A DNA stretch of 64,000 nt from an uncultured SAR116 cluster alpha proteobacterium (GTDB lineage: Bacteria > Pseudomonadota > Alphaproteobacteria > Puniceispirillales > Marisalimonadaceae): assembly GCA_902590245.1 (NCBI GenBank), contig CACIWG010000008.1:1-64000 (forward strand). The letters are read 5' to 3'. The stretch's first letter is position 1. Each line of letters begins with the position of its first letter. A program made the translations under genes and the position numbers. The notes beneath the pieces are model-generated. The model was not told where the DNA came from, did no database searches, and saw nothing but the letters and a program-made list of their open reading frames with translations. This document shows, one piece after another, positions 8,401-16,265 of this stretch.

Positions 8401-11320
8401 TAATACCTTTTGGAGCTTTTACAAAGCCCTTTTTTAATGCATGTTTAACAAATTCTAATCTTGAAGTCCCTACTTTGAATTTTTTTCCATATTTCTTTTC
8501 TTTTAATTTTGTTTCTTTATTAGCCATTACCAATTTATGGTCTTTGTCCCATAAAATTACTGGAGTAGGCATGTTATCAACAGCATCACTTAATTGTTTT
8601 AAAGTTTTCTCGTTTTCTTTTAATTTGGTAATATCTGTAATAATTTGTAGAGTCCCTCCATCAGGTAACCTTGATGTAGAAACAAATTCAACACCTCCGT
8701 CATTTATAAAAGTTTCAAAAGATTCTTGTCCCTTAAGACTATCAAATTTTTTAATTCTATCATCTATGAACTTTTTTGCCGTTATGCCTTCTGGCGGTTT
8801 TACTAGCCCTTGTTTAAGTACATTTTGAACCATTTTAATTCTAGATGCACCGGGGGACATATCAAATCCCCATGATTTTTGTTTATCTTTGGCAATTTTA
8901 TTTGCCATTACTAATTTATGGTCTTTATCCCAAAGCATTACACTGTTTGGTAAGAAATCAATTGCATCGACCAATTGTTTGAATTCCTTTTCTTTTTTCT
9001 TAACTTCGGTGATGTTAGTTACAATTTGAAGCGTTCCTCCATCGGGTAATCTCTTCGAAATAGCCAATGAAGAATTTCCACTTGAGAACTCAACTTCTCT
9101 TCTATCTTCGTCAATTAATTTATCAAAAGCTTTCTTTCTCTCTAAAACAAAATCTTTTGTGGATTGTCCTTTTTTTGGAAGAAAAACACCTTTTTTAACA
9201 CCATTTTTTACCATTTCTAATCTTGAGGCGCCTGGTATTAAATTAAAACCAAGCTTTTTTTGATCAGTTCTTGAACTTTGATTTGCCATAACAAGATTAT
9301 TATTTTTGTCCCAAAGCATGAAAGTGTTTGGCATCACATCTACCGCATCAGCAAGTTGTTTTAATTTAGTTTCTCTATTTTTCATGTCTGTAATGTCAGA
9401 CCATAATGAAATAGTGCTTCCATCTTCTAATCTTGTATCATTAAACAATAGGCAAGTTCCATCGGTCAAAATTGTTTCTCTAAATGTTGTTCCTTTTAAT
9501 TCATTCCAACTTTTAATTCTTCGATTTAAATTTTCTTTTAAAGAAATTCCATTCTGAGGTTTTATTAAACCTTTGTTATGCATATGATTTAAAAATTCTT
9601 TTCTATGTCTTCCGACTTTTAAGCTAAATTTAAATCTTTTCAAAAATGAAACAGCACTTTTGTTATGAGCAATTAGATAATTATCTCTATCCCAAAACAT
9701 CATACCATTTGGCAAAACGTCAATACCATCTCTTAACCTTTCAAGTTCTCTTTCATTTTTCTTCATTTCAGTTATATCAGTAAAAAACTGTAAAACTCCA
9801 CCATCTGGCAATCTTGCGGCGGAAACTAGTCTTACAGTCCCATCCTCAAGCGTATTTTGAAAAGTATGTTGTTTTTTTATTTTGTCAAAGTCAGCTAATC
9901 TTTGTTTAAGGTATTGCTTTTTTGTCATACCTTTTGGAGGAATTACAAACCCAGAATTGATTGCAGTGCTAATCATATCTTTTCTTGAAACACCTGGATG
10001 AATATCAAAATTAATATTTTCTTTAAGTCTTTTTTTAGCTTCTTGATTTGCCATTACTAAATTGTAATTTTTATCCCATAACATTAAATTATTTGGTAAT
10101 TGGTCTATGGCGTCACTTAATTGCTGCATTCTTTTTTCTTTTTCTTTAATCTCAGTTATGTCAGTAAAAAGTTGCATCAAGCTTCCATCTGGAAGCCTGA
10201 TTTCATTTAGAAGTGCAGTTGAACCATCTTTATATTTTTGTTCAGTTTGAGAAAAAGATTTATTTTTTCTATCATCAAGTCTTTGTTTTAAATAAGTTTT
10301 TTTGTTTAGACCTTTATCTATGTGATAAACATTTTTTTTAAGGTTATCTCTAACCATGTCTATCCAATTTGTCCCAATTTTAACTGGAGGAACATCCATA
10401 CTCTTGAAAATATCTGGCATTCTTTTATTTTGAGAAATTAAATTATCATTTTCATCCCAAAACATTATACCAATAGGAACATTATCAATTGCGTTTTTTA
10501 ATTTTGCATTTAAAGATTGTTGATTTTTCAAATCAGTTATGTCGTTAAATATACTGAGTAAACTTCCATCTTCAAGCCTTACCTCATTTGCTAAAAAAGT
10601 ACTATTATCCTTTAACTGAATCTCTCTCATTGCAGATTTTATATTTTTTCTATAATTACTTCTTCTTTTTACATAAACTTCAATTTCTTTTGAGGTTAAT
10701 TTTTTATTATTTTTGGGAGCTAATTTACCATCTGTTGATTTGTATAAATTATTGGCTAATTGATGCCTGACCATTTCTTCAAATTGTAATCCAGGTTCTA
10801 GTTTTATCTTAAGGCCCCATTTTTTTTGGAGTTCCTTTGCTGTTTTATTAGCTGATATCAATTGATCATTTTCATCCCAAAATAATACTTGGCTTGGAAA
10901 ATGCTCAATAGCGTTTATAAGTCTTTTTCTTTCAGCTTCTTTTTCGACAATTTTTGTAACATTTGTCATTAAAGTTAAAACATTTCCAGATGGTGTGACA
11001 GTATCTTTTATTTGTATCCACCTCCCTGTAGGACCTTTTACAACACACTCTTGAGATTTTTTTGTTTTTTTTGCTTTTCTAAATTGTTTAATTCTTTCAT
11101 TTATTTCTTCTTCAGAAACTAATTTTTTTTCTCTTATAATGCTTAATCTTTCATAAAAAGACTGTCCAATAATGTAAGGTATATTCAACCTTACAAATCT
11201 TTTTTCCATATCAATATTTCTGTAAAGAAGCTTGTCATTTTTATCCCACAAAAGTATACCAGTCTCTTCGTGATTAAATGCTTCGATAAGACTTTCTGCG
11301 ATTTGAACATCAATATCCAT
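5474..11320 (-). CDS. Giant soluble hybrid histidine kinase with eleven tandem PAS-like units and two receivers
   Basis: The 1948-residue protein has no transmembrane segment, so it is probably cytoplasmic. Residues 10-1430 are eleven diverged PAS_7-like units, each with an (L/F)WD or LWS motif (Trp at 25, 148, 288, 415, 543, 670, 797, 924, 1054, 1182, 1314) followed by LVMANK-type and DGGTLQxxTDIT-type strands. Then come HisKA ([10 protein letters not shown], phospho-acceptor His1456), an HATPase domain (SDTGIGM, GGTGLGL), receiver 1 (Asp1755 in [11 protein letters not shown]) and receiver 2 (Asp1877 in [11 protein letters not shown]). Most hybrid kinases carry one to four PAS domains. It is followed at once by a receiver gene and a receiver-cyclase gene and preceded by a cyclic-nucleotide-binding protein. 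The ligand is unknown. Confidence 0.93.
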   Translation of the reverse strand: MDIDVQIAESLIEAFNHEETGILLWDKNDKLLYRNIDMEKRFVRLNIPYIIGQSFYERLSIIREKKLVSEEEINERIKQFRKAKKTKKSQECVVKGPTGRWIQIKDTVTPSGNVLTLMTNVTKIVEKEAERKRLINAIEHFPSQVLFWDENDQLISANKTAKELQKKWGLKIKLEPGLQFEEMVRHQLANNLYKSTDGKLAPKNNKKLTSKEIEVYVKRRSNYRKNIKSAMREIQLKDNSTFLANEVRLEDGSLLSIFNDITDLKNQQSLNAKLKNAIDNVPIGIMFWDENDNLISQNKRMPDIFKSMDVPPVKIGTNWIDMVRDNLKKNVYHIDKGLNKKTYLKQRLDDRKNKSFSQTEQKYKDGSTALLNEIRLPDGSLMQLFTDITEIKEKEKRMQQLSDAIDQLPNNLMLWDKNYNLVMANQEAKKRLKENINFDIHPGVSRKDMISTAINSGFVIPPKGMTKKQYLKQRLADFDKIKKQHTFQNTLEDGTVRLVSAARLPDGGVLQFFTDITEMKKNERELERLRDGIDVLPNGMMFWDRDNYLIAHNKSAVSFLKRFKFSLKVGRHRKEFLNHMHNKGLIKPQNGISLKENLNRRIKSWNELKGTTFRETILTDGTCLLFNDTRLEDGSTISLWSDITDMKNRETKLKQLADAVDVMPNTFMLWDKNNNLVMANQSSRTDQKKLGFNLIPGASRLEMVKNGVKKGVFLPKKGQSTKDFVLERKKAFDKLIDEDRREVEFSSGNSSLAISKRLPDGGTLQIVTNITEVKKKEKEFKQLVDAIDFLPNSVMLWDKDHKLVMANKIAKDKQKSWGFDMSPGASRIKMVQNVLKQGLVKPPEGITAKKFIDDRIKKFDSLKGQESFETFINDGGVEFVSTSRLPDGGTLQIITDITKLKENEKTLKQLSDAVDNMPTPVILWDKDHKLVMANKETKLKEKKYGKKFKVGTSRLEFVKHALKKGFVKAPKGITQNEFLKQRQKEFLDPKYLSGKRTIDNIYGDGSIYLVSTSNLSNGGTLQFFTDVTEIKENEKSLKRLSDAIELTPSQIYLWDNTDKLVMANKASRIFQKNKLGFNLKPGVTRRQMVSHSLNNKKIITPKGVNSKKWLSERLRSYSQAQKETKFETMFENDVTMLGITNRLDDGGFLQVWTDISEMKRKERDMQQLIDAIDEIPNIIFLWSKDHKLIHSNKKAKQEALSRLNLNLKDGIERKKYVRAIITAGNLKVPKGVSISQFIDEREQEINNTKGKKRFEQTFTDGSTFSGFVTKLPDGTYTQIFDDITDLKEKERQALEAEKRLQDAIDSMPHGISLWDNEDKLVMCNKYAYNIHLKAGIKDYLPGLTFKEQMERHKKFNFMKFESNEEKNKYFENAFKNRKSFSGTKTINVPQFYDGSYWNATYSRLDDNSTFTIFTNITELKNKETELIKTISALDEEKEKANEANKTKSQFLANMSHELRTPLNAIIGLTEMLKEDALDDELDDFVEPLDRVFNAGKHLLALINDVLDLSKIEAGRIELFNETFELKLIIDEIVKTSQPLADKNNNKLNVNFQKELDTVTADQTRVKQITLNLISNACKFTEKGEITLKVEKKKNKSGDLIAISVSDTGIGMTKEQMNRLFNSFVQADSSTTRKYGGTGLGLTISKQLAIMMGGDVTVRSEMNKGTTFTATFLADYLGASEDVKNKKLTQSSLIENVVSIENQNAKTILIIDDDPTVSELIKRQLTKDAYNVVIANNGKEGIELARKIKPNLITLDILMPEMDGWSVLRTLKADPEVSKIPVVMASILDEKNKGFSLGAADFVSKPIEKDRLINSIHSLIGKSENLKIFIIEDDENLRFTVKEILEKQGNIVAEASNGKEALIKLNDEENLPDIILLDLMMPIMNGFEFLSQIKDTKIKSIPILVLTGADLDDNDKSFLKNETEKVIHKTDDTVLSIAEEINKVIKRTG
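7050..11300 (-). repeat. Tandem coding repeat: eleven PAS-like modules of about 127 codons
   Basis: Within the kinase gene the LWD motif recurs at steps of 123, 140, 127, 128, 127, 127, 127, 130, 128 and 132 residues, about 380-390 bp per unit. Units 4 and 6-9 are the most alike (LVMAN(Q/K), PGxSRxxMV or close variants, LPDGGTLQ in several), which points to recent internal duplication in the middle of the array. Units 1-3 and 10-11 are more diverged. The repeat is at protein level; DNA identity between neighbours is only partial. Confidence 0.85.
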
Positions 11321-11341
11321 AATTTACTCCAAATAAAAGTA

Positions 11342-11680
11342 TCATAATTTTTTTTCAACTTGTCTTAGTCTATATGAAAGAGCGTTAAGGCAACCCTTTA
11401 CAAATACATCAGATTTATTTACTCTTTCATCAAACTCTTTTTTTGTTATTGCTATTATTTCACACTCTTCAATACATCTTGCTGTAGCCATTCTTAATTG
11501 ATTTTCAATAACTCCCATCTCACCAAATAATTCGTTTTCTTCAATTATAAAGTTAGGGTTTTTAGTATCATTTTTAGGAAGAAAAATACCAACTTTCCCT
11601 TTTACCAGTAAATACATTTTGTCGGGAGCATCTCCAGCCTTAAATATACTTTGATTTAGATTGTATTTTATTCTGTCCAT
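11342..11680 (-). CDS. Stand-alone cyclic nucleotide-binding domain protein
   Basis: The 112-residue protein is little more than one cNMP-binding domain of the CAP/PKA type. The phosphate-binding cassette is at residues 52-69 (FGEMGVIEN then LRMATARC), with Glu54 to hold the ribose hydroxyl and Arg63 to hold the cyclic phosphate. No DNA-binding helix-turn-helix, kinase or channel domain is attached. Its start overlaps the end of the MBL-fold gene by 13 nt, and it lies 21 nt upstream of the giant kinase. The cyclase at the other end of the island suggests this protein reads out the local cAMP or cGMP signal, perhaps by acting on the MBL enzyme or the kinase. Confidence 0.85.
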   Translation of the reverse strand: MDRIKYNLNQSIFKAGDAPDKMYLLVKGKVGIFLPKNDTKNPNFIIEENELFGEMGVIENQLRMATARCIEECEIIAITKKEFDERVNKSDVFVKGCLNALSYRLRQVEKKL

Positions 11681-12459
11681 ATTTTTAAACTCTTGTTTTC
11701 AGATGCAAATTGAATTTGATAGTTTGAATATTTTTTAATTAAATCATTTATTTGTTGATCAGTTCTATCTGGAGAATGATGAGAAATTATAAGATTATTT
11801 AAATCAAGTTTTTCAGCAAATTTTAGTCCTTGTTCTATAGATGAATGACCCCAGCCCTTTTTTGTTTTTATTTCATTTTCTGTATACATACCGTCCCAAA
11901 TAACACTATTTGAACCTTCACAAAAATCTTTTAGACTTGAAAGTTGGTTATCATAAAACTCATTATCCAATAAGTAACAAAACTTGTTGTTATTAATTAT
12001 CAAACTATATCCAAAAGCATCACCAGGGTGGTTCAGTTTAAATGATTTAAAATTGAATTTTTTAAAACTTGTTTCTAAATCTTTAAAATCAACAAAGTTT
12101 ATATTATTAAATTCATTAAAATAATTTATTGGAAAATATGGAGGTGAAAAATAATTTGTTAAAGTTTGCTTAAGTTTATCCTTATTAAATAATGCTGTTG
12201 AAATGAAAATTTTCTTAGATTTCTCTGACAATGTTTTGTTAAATGGTATCCCTTGAATATGATCATGATGGAAATGTGAAATTATTATAATTGATGGTAA
12301 ATCATTTGAAAAGTTTACCTTTGAAAAACCAGTTCCACAGTCAAATATGACTTGTGCCTCATTTGTAATAATTTCAACACAAGGTGTTGAACCACCATAA
12401 TATGATGTGTCTACATTGTAAGTTGGAACTGATCCTCTAACACCATGATTTAAAATCAT
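11668..12459 (-). CDS. MBL-fold metallohydrolase, possible cyclic-phosphate or nucleotide phosphodiesterase
   Basis: The 263-residue protein has a complete metallo-beta-lactamase metal motif, SHFHHDH (His62, His64, Asp66, His67). It also has further ligands in NHPGDAFGY, LLDNEFYD and SHHSPD, so it should bind two metals. The start GVRGSVPTYN plus YYGGSTPCVEI is typical of a soluble MBL subgroup often placed next to signalling genes and related to PhnP/RNase Z-like phosphodiesterases. It is the first gene of the signalling operon and overlaps the cyclic-nucleotide-binding gene. A role in hydrolysing the cyclase product is an attractive inference, but nothing in the sequence proves it. Confidence 0.78.
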   Translation of the reverse strand: MILNHGVRGSVPTYNVDTSYYGGSTPCVEIITNEAQVIFDCGTGFSKVNFSNDLPSIIIISHFHHDHIQGIPFNKTLSEKSKKIFISTALFNKDKLKQTLTNYFSPPYFPINYFNEFNNINFVDFKDLETSFKKFNFKSFKLNHPGDAFGYSLIINNNKFCYLLDNEFYDNQLSSLKDFCEGSNSVIWDGMYTENEIKTKKGWGHSSIEQGLKFAEKLDLNNLIISHHSPDRTDQQINDLIKKYSNYQIQFASENKSLKIWTE

Positions 12460-12569
12460 ATAAAATCCTCTTTATCATTAGAAATTAAATATGAATGAAA
12501 AACAAGATTTATAATTAGAAATAATATTGATTTAAACTAATTATATTAAATTGCTAATCAATATATCAA

Positions 12570-13541
12570 TTATGGGTACAATATTACTTTACCCTTTGTG
12601 CCTCTATTGAGTATTTTATCCAATGCTTTAGTAGCGTCTTGGAGCTTATATCTTTCTTCAACTTGAGGATTTATTTTTCCCTCTTGAAACCATTTAAATA
12701 ATTCATTCATATTTTCTTTGAATGAACTAGTATTATTTCTAGTAAAAGCTCCCCAAAAAACTCCAACTACATCAAATTCTTTAACCAGTGCAAGATTAAT
12801 AGGAAATTTTGGAATTTTTCCAGAAGCAAAACCAATTACTAAAATTTTACCGTATCTTGATAAAGCCCTAGAAGATTCTTCAAAGAGTTCTCCTCCAACA
12901 GGATCAAAAATTACATCAACTCCTATATTATTGGTCAATTCTTTTAATTGATCTTTAATATTATCATAACCAATTGTAATATCTGCACCTAATCCTTTTG
13001 TGTATTGTTGTTTTTCAATTGAAGACGATGCTGCAATAACTTTTGCACCCATTGTTTTACCTATCTGAATGGCAGCAACACCCGTTGATCCAGATGCTCC
13101 TAATACTACTAATGTATTACCTTTTTTTAATTTAGCTCTTTGTTTAAGAGCATAGTGTGATGTGCCATACGCACATAATAACGCACATGCTTGATCATGG
13201 TTCATTTCAACTGGTATTTTGTATACAGAGTTTTTATTTAACACAATATTTTCTGAATATCCTCCTAATTGGGATAAACCAGCAACTCTATCTCCTATTT
13301 TGAATTCAGTAACTTCTGAGCCTATACTTAACACCTCACCTGAAACTTCCATCCCTGGTGTAAAAGGTACAGGTGGTTTAAGTTGATATTTTCCTTGAAC
13401 AAGAAGACCGTCTGGAAAATTAACACCAGAAGAAAAAACTTTAATTAAAACATCATTAGGATTTTGTATCTCTGGGGTTTCAACTTCTTTGTAAACCAAA
13501 GAATTTAAAGGACCAAAATTTTCACAAATTATTGATTTCAT
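12570..13541 (-). CDS. Zinc-independent MDR oxidoreductase, NADPH:quinone reductase-like
   Basis: The 323-residue protein belongs to the medium-chain dehydrogenase/reductase superfamily. A GroES-like N-terminal half (PFTPGMEVSGEVLSIGSEV) is followed by a Rossmann domain with VVLGASGSTGVAAIQIGK near residue 144. The cysteine and histidine ligands of zinc alcohol dehydrogenases are not evident, which fits the quinone oxidoreductase/enoyl reductase branch. It probably reduces an enone or quinone, or an acyl-CoA enoyl group, with NADPH. It lies 6 nt after the MaoC gene in a minus-strand unit (14352 to 12570), so an acyl-CoA or thioester-linked role is plausible. Confidence 0.85.
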   Translation of the reverse strand: MKSIICENFGPLNSLVYKEVETPEIQNPNDVLIKVFSSGVNFPDGLLVQGKYQLKPPVPFTPGMEVSGEVLSIGSEVTEFKIGDRVAGLSQLGGYSENIVLNKNSVYKIPVEMNHDQACALLCAYGTSHYALKQRAKLKKGNTLVVLGASGSTGVAAIQIGKTMGAKVIAASSSIEKQQYTKGLGADITIGYDNIKDQLKELTNNIGVDVIFDPVGGELFEESSRALSRYGKILVIGFASGKIPKFPINLALVKEFDVVGVFWGAFTRNNTSSFKENMNELFKWFQEGKINPQVEERYKLQDATKALDKILNRGTKGKVILYP

Positions 13542-13547
13542 CTTTTT

Positions 13548-14006
13548 TTAGGGAAATACTAGAGATATAGTTTCTGCAACAAATGCTGGTTTTTCTTTAC
13601 CATCTATTTCCATTTCATAATTATTAATAACTCTATAACCACCATTTTCCATTAAATTAACTTTTTTAATTTTTCTATGTAAACGTACTTTTGAATTTAC
13701 TTGAACAGGATTAATGAATCTAATTTTATCACTTCCATAATTTATAGTTCTACTTGAATTGTTTATTTTTGATGTTTGAGCCGATAGTACAGGTAATAAA
13801 GATACCATGAAGTAACCATGAGCAATTGTTTTTCCTTCGGGCATTTCTTCTTTTGCTTTTTCAATATCAACATGTATCCATTGAAAATCTCCTGTAGATT
13901 TTGCAAATTCATTTATTTTTTCTTGTGTCACTTCAAACCAATTACTTGGAGTTAATGGTTTATCTACAAAAGTTTCAATTAGTGAAGGGCTATCAATAAT
14001 AATCAT
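13548..14006 (-). CDS. MaoC/NodN-family (R)-specific enoyl-CoA hydratase-like protein
   Basis: I start at ATG 14006, 1 nt after the stop of the upstream gene; a longer frame reaching 14135 overlaps that gene and adds only non-family sequence. The 152-residue product is a single hotdog domain of the NodN/MaoC type. It has the hydratase motif as GDFQWIHVD (Asp and His of D-x-x-x-x-H) followed by IAHGYFMVSLLP, and it ends in EMEIDGKEKPAFVAE. The family hydrates trans-2-enoyl-CoA. It is followed by an MDR reductase, which suggests a short enoyl-CoA processing pair. Confidence 0.87.
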   Translation of the reverse strand: MIIIDSPSLIETFVDKPLTPSNWFEVTQEKINEFAKSTGDFQWIHVDIEKAKEEMPEGKTIAHGYFMVSLLPVLSAQTSKINNSSRTINYGSDKIRFINPVQVNSKVRLHRKIKKVNLMENGGYRVINNYEMEIDGKEKPAFVAETISLVFP

Positions 14007-14007
14007 T

Positions 14008-14352
14008 TTAAATATACTTATACATGAAATGTGATCTATCTGAAGTATGTTCTCTGACTTGTTCACTCCATCTTCCTTTTTCAACAGCTGTTGCCCATTC
14101 AGGGCTTTTGACAACTTCTGGGGCGTCAATTTCATATAAAGCTACGAACTTTTGGTAAGGAGCATCCATATCTTTGGTTTCACCAGCAATCGAAAATTGA
14201 AAGGGTTCGCCTTTTCCTCTTGTTACTTTATTTACACCTGGCACCTCTAACAAATATGGAACATGTTCATCATCATAAACTTCATTAAATAAATCTTCAT
14301 ATTCAGTTTTTACATTCATTGAAACAATAAAAAGATATTTTGAAACACTCAT
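14008..14352 (-). CDS. Dimeric alpha/beta-barrel (EthD-like) small protein
   Basis: The 114-residue protein begins KYLFIVSMNVKTEYEDLFNE and continues VYDDEHVPYLLEVPGVNKVTR. This is the beta-alpha-beta pattern of the ferredoxin-like dimeric barrel superfamily (EthD, antibiotic monooxygenase, SnoaL-like neighbours). The repeated short helix plus a second half (YQKFVALYEIDAPEVVKSPEW) supports it. The exact reaction is unknown; relatives are cofactor-free oxygenases, isomerases or lactone-related enzymes of aromatic catabolism. It is the first gene of a three-gene minus-strand unit and is divergent from the DapA-like gene with 114 nt between starts, which probably holds both promoters. Confidence 0.65.
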   Translation of the reverse strand: MSVSKYLFIVSMNVKTEYEDLFNEVYDDEHVPYLLEVPGVNKVTRGKGEPFQFSIAGETKDMDAPYQKFVALYEIDAPEVVKSPEWATAVEKGRWSEQVREHTSDRSHFMYKYI

Positions 14353-14466
14353 GACTTTTCCTTAAATATAATCATTTCTTAAACTAAGACATATTTTATA
14401 TTAAATCAAAATTAAAGTGATTAAAACAATTGTTGTAAATAAAATTACTCTTACTAAAATATAAAA

Positions 14467-15432
14467 ATGGTAATGAGAAAAAAATTTAAATTAGAAGGTG
14501 TTATACCAGCAACATTACTTTCATTTAATGAGGATATGTCAATTAATGAAAAAGAAAGTAGGTCTCATATTAAATCTTGTGGTCTTACAGATGGTATTAA
14601 TGCCATAACGGTAAACGGGCACTCTTCAGAAATACATGCTTGTAATTTTGAAGAACAAAAAAGAATTCTTGACTTTTCTTTAGAGGAAGTAGGGGACAAC
14701 GTGCCAGTTATAAATGGTGTCTATTCTGATGGAAGTTTAGAGGCTGCAAAAATTGCACGCATGGCAGATGATTTAGGTGCATCTGCATTATTATGTTTTC
14801 CGCCTCAAAGTATGAGCATGGGCGGTTCATTAAGACCTGAGATGGCGATTGAACACTTTAAAAGAATATCAGATTCATCTGATTTGCCTTTAATATGTTT
14901 TAATTATCCATCTTCGGGGGGGTTATCTTATCCTTTTGAAACTCTATTAAAATTATTTGAGAAAGTTCCAACAATCAAAGCAATTAAAGATTGGTGTAAT
15001 GAACCAATGTTGCATGAAAAACACATAAGAGTATTTCAAAACTTACCAAACCCGGTTAATGTATTGACTACTCATAGTGCATGGTTAATGTCTTCGCTAG
15101 TAATGGGAGCAAATGGATTATTATCTGGAGCTGGCAGTGTAATTGCACCATTACAAGTAAGATTATTTAATGCGGTAAAAAATAATAACTTGGAAGAAGC
15201 TAAAGATATTAATGATAAAATATTTCCTTTAGTTCAACTATTTTATAAACCACCTTTTTTAGATATGCATAATAGGATGAAAGAGACTTTAGTTATTTTA
15301 AATGCAATGAAAAAAGCTGTTGTTAGACCTCCTCTTATGAAACTACCGTTTGAAGAAATTGATGAATTAAAAAATACAGTTAACAATATTAATCTAGATA
15401 ACAAATTAAATTTTGTTAAACCAGTTGTTTAA
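14467..15432 (+). CDS. DapA/N-acetylneuraminate lyase family aldolase
   Basis: The 321-residue TIM-barrel protein belongs to the dihydrodipicolinate synthase family. The Schiff-base lysine is Lys174 in IKAIKDW and the catalytic tyrosine is Tyr147 in CFNYPSSGG. The GTTGE substrate loop of DapA is changed to GHSSE (51-55), so it is probably not the lysine-biosynthesis enzyme. It is more likely a pyruvate-dependent lyase or hydratase for a ring-cleavage or sugar-acid product. A second ATG lies two codons in (14473), and neither start has a clear Shine-Dalgarno. It stands alone on the plus strand between two minus units. Confidence 0.85.
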   Translation: MVMRKKFKLEGVIPATLLSFNEDMSINEKESRSHIKSCGLTDGINAITVNGHSSEIHACNFEEQKRILDFSLEEVGDNVPVINGVYSDGSLEAAKIARMADDLGASALLCFPPQSMSMGGSLRPEMAIEHFKRISDSSDLPLICFNYPSSGGLSYPFETLLKLFEKVPTIKAIKDWCNEPMLHEKHIRVFQNLPNPVNVLTTHSAWLMSSLVMGANGLLSGAGSVIAPLQVRLFNAVKNNNLEEAKDINDKIFPLVQLFYKPPFLDMHNRMKETLVILNAMKKAVVRPPLMKLPFEEIDELKNTVNNINLDNKLNFVKPVV

Positions 15433-15437
15433 TAAAA

Positions 15438-16265
15438 TCATTTAATATTATTTATTGAATTTATTATTGTTTTTTTACCAACTTTTCTTACTAAATCTCT
15501 TTTATAGATCGCTGAAGCATGTTGGTCATCTTCTAAATCTAACGTCCATGCAAAATCATTTAGTAAATCGTCAATAAATTTAAAATCATTCATATCCCAT
15601 TCTATTACTGTGGGTTTAGATGGAATGCCACCAAGTGCAAATCTAATTTTATTATTATCTGATACCACTGCAAATGAAGATATTGCATAATCAGAATATT
15701 TTTCTGACACTTCATCAAATGCATAACCAAAATTATCTTTTCTAACTGGTAATTCTAATTTTATGGCCATTTCATTTGAATTCTTTGAGGTTAGTAGGGG
15801 GCCAAGATAAAAATCATCTGCTGAAATTGATCTATCTCCTTTTTTGCTTTTTAAATGAATTTTACCATTAAGTGCCAAAAAACATAGTGGCAGTTCTGAA
15901 GTAGGGTCACCGTGACAAATTGAACCTATAACTGTACCTCTAGCTCTATGTTGAATGTGCCCTACATACTTAATTGCTTGATCAATTAATGGTAATTTAG
16001 TTTTTAAACTATGCCAATTTTCTAATTCAAGTTGTTTATACAATGGTCCAATTACAATTGTATCTTCTTTTTCCTCAATGGAAATTATATCTTTCAAAAA
16101 ATTTATATCTATTATAATTTCAGGATTTACAATTCTCATGTTCATCATTGAAATTAAAGATTGACCGCCTGCAAGAATTTGAGCTTTGTTACCAAACTCA
16201 TTTAGTATTTGAATGACATCACTAATTGTGAAGCACTTCGTATATTCAAAGTTACACGGTTTCAA
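15438..16265 (-). CDS. CoxM-type FAD subunit of a molybdenum hydroxylase
   Basis: The 275-residue protein is the FAD-binding middle subunit of the xanthine dehydrogenase/CO dehydrogenase family. FAD-binding signatures are AGGQSLISMMNMRIVNPE (residues 37-54) and RARGTVIGSICHGDPTSELP, which is close to the usual T-I-G-G/A motif. The C-terminal CO_deh_flav domain follows. It passes electrons from the iron-sulfur subunit to an acceptor. Its start overlaps the large subunit stop by 4 nt (ATGA), so the two are co-translated. The matching small subunit lies about 7 kb upstream at 23418 in the same direction. Confidence 0.9.
   Translation of the reverse strand: MKPCNFEYTKCFTISDVIQILNEFGNKAQILAGGQSLISMMNMRIVNPEIIIDINFLKDIISIEEKEDTIVIGPLYKQLELENWHSLKTKLPLIDQAIKYVGHIQHRARGTVIGSICHGDPTSELPLCFLALNGKIHLKSKKGDRSISADDFYLGPLLTSKNSNEMAIKLELPVRKDNFGYAFDEVSEKYSDYAISSFAVVSDNNKIRFALGGIPSKPTVIEWDMNDFKFIDDLLNDFAWTLDLEDDQHASAIYKRDLVRKVGKKTIINSINNIK

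Noticed and set aside
7050-11300. CRISPR or DNA-level satellite repeat
   Set aside because: The periodicity is in the protein (PAS units of about 127 codons) inside one open frame. The DNA copies are diverged and have no short conserved spacer structure.
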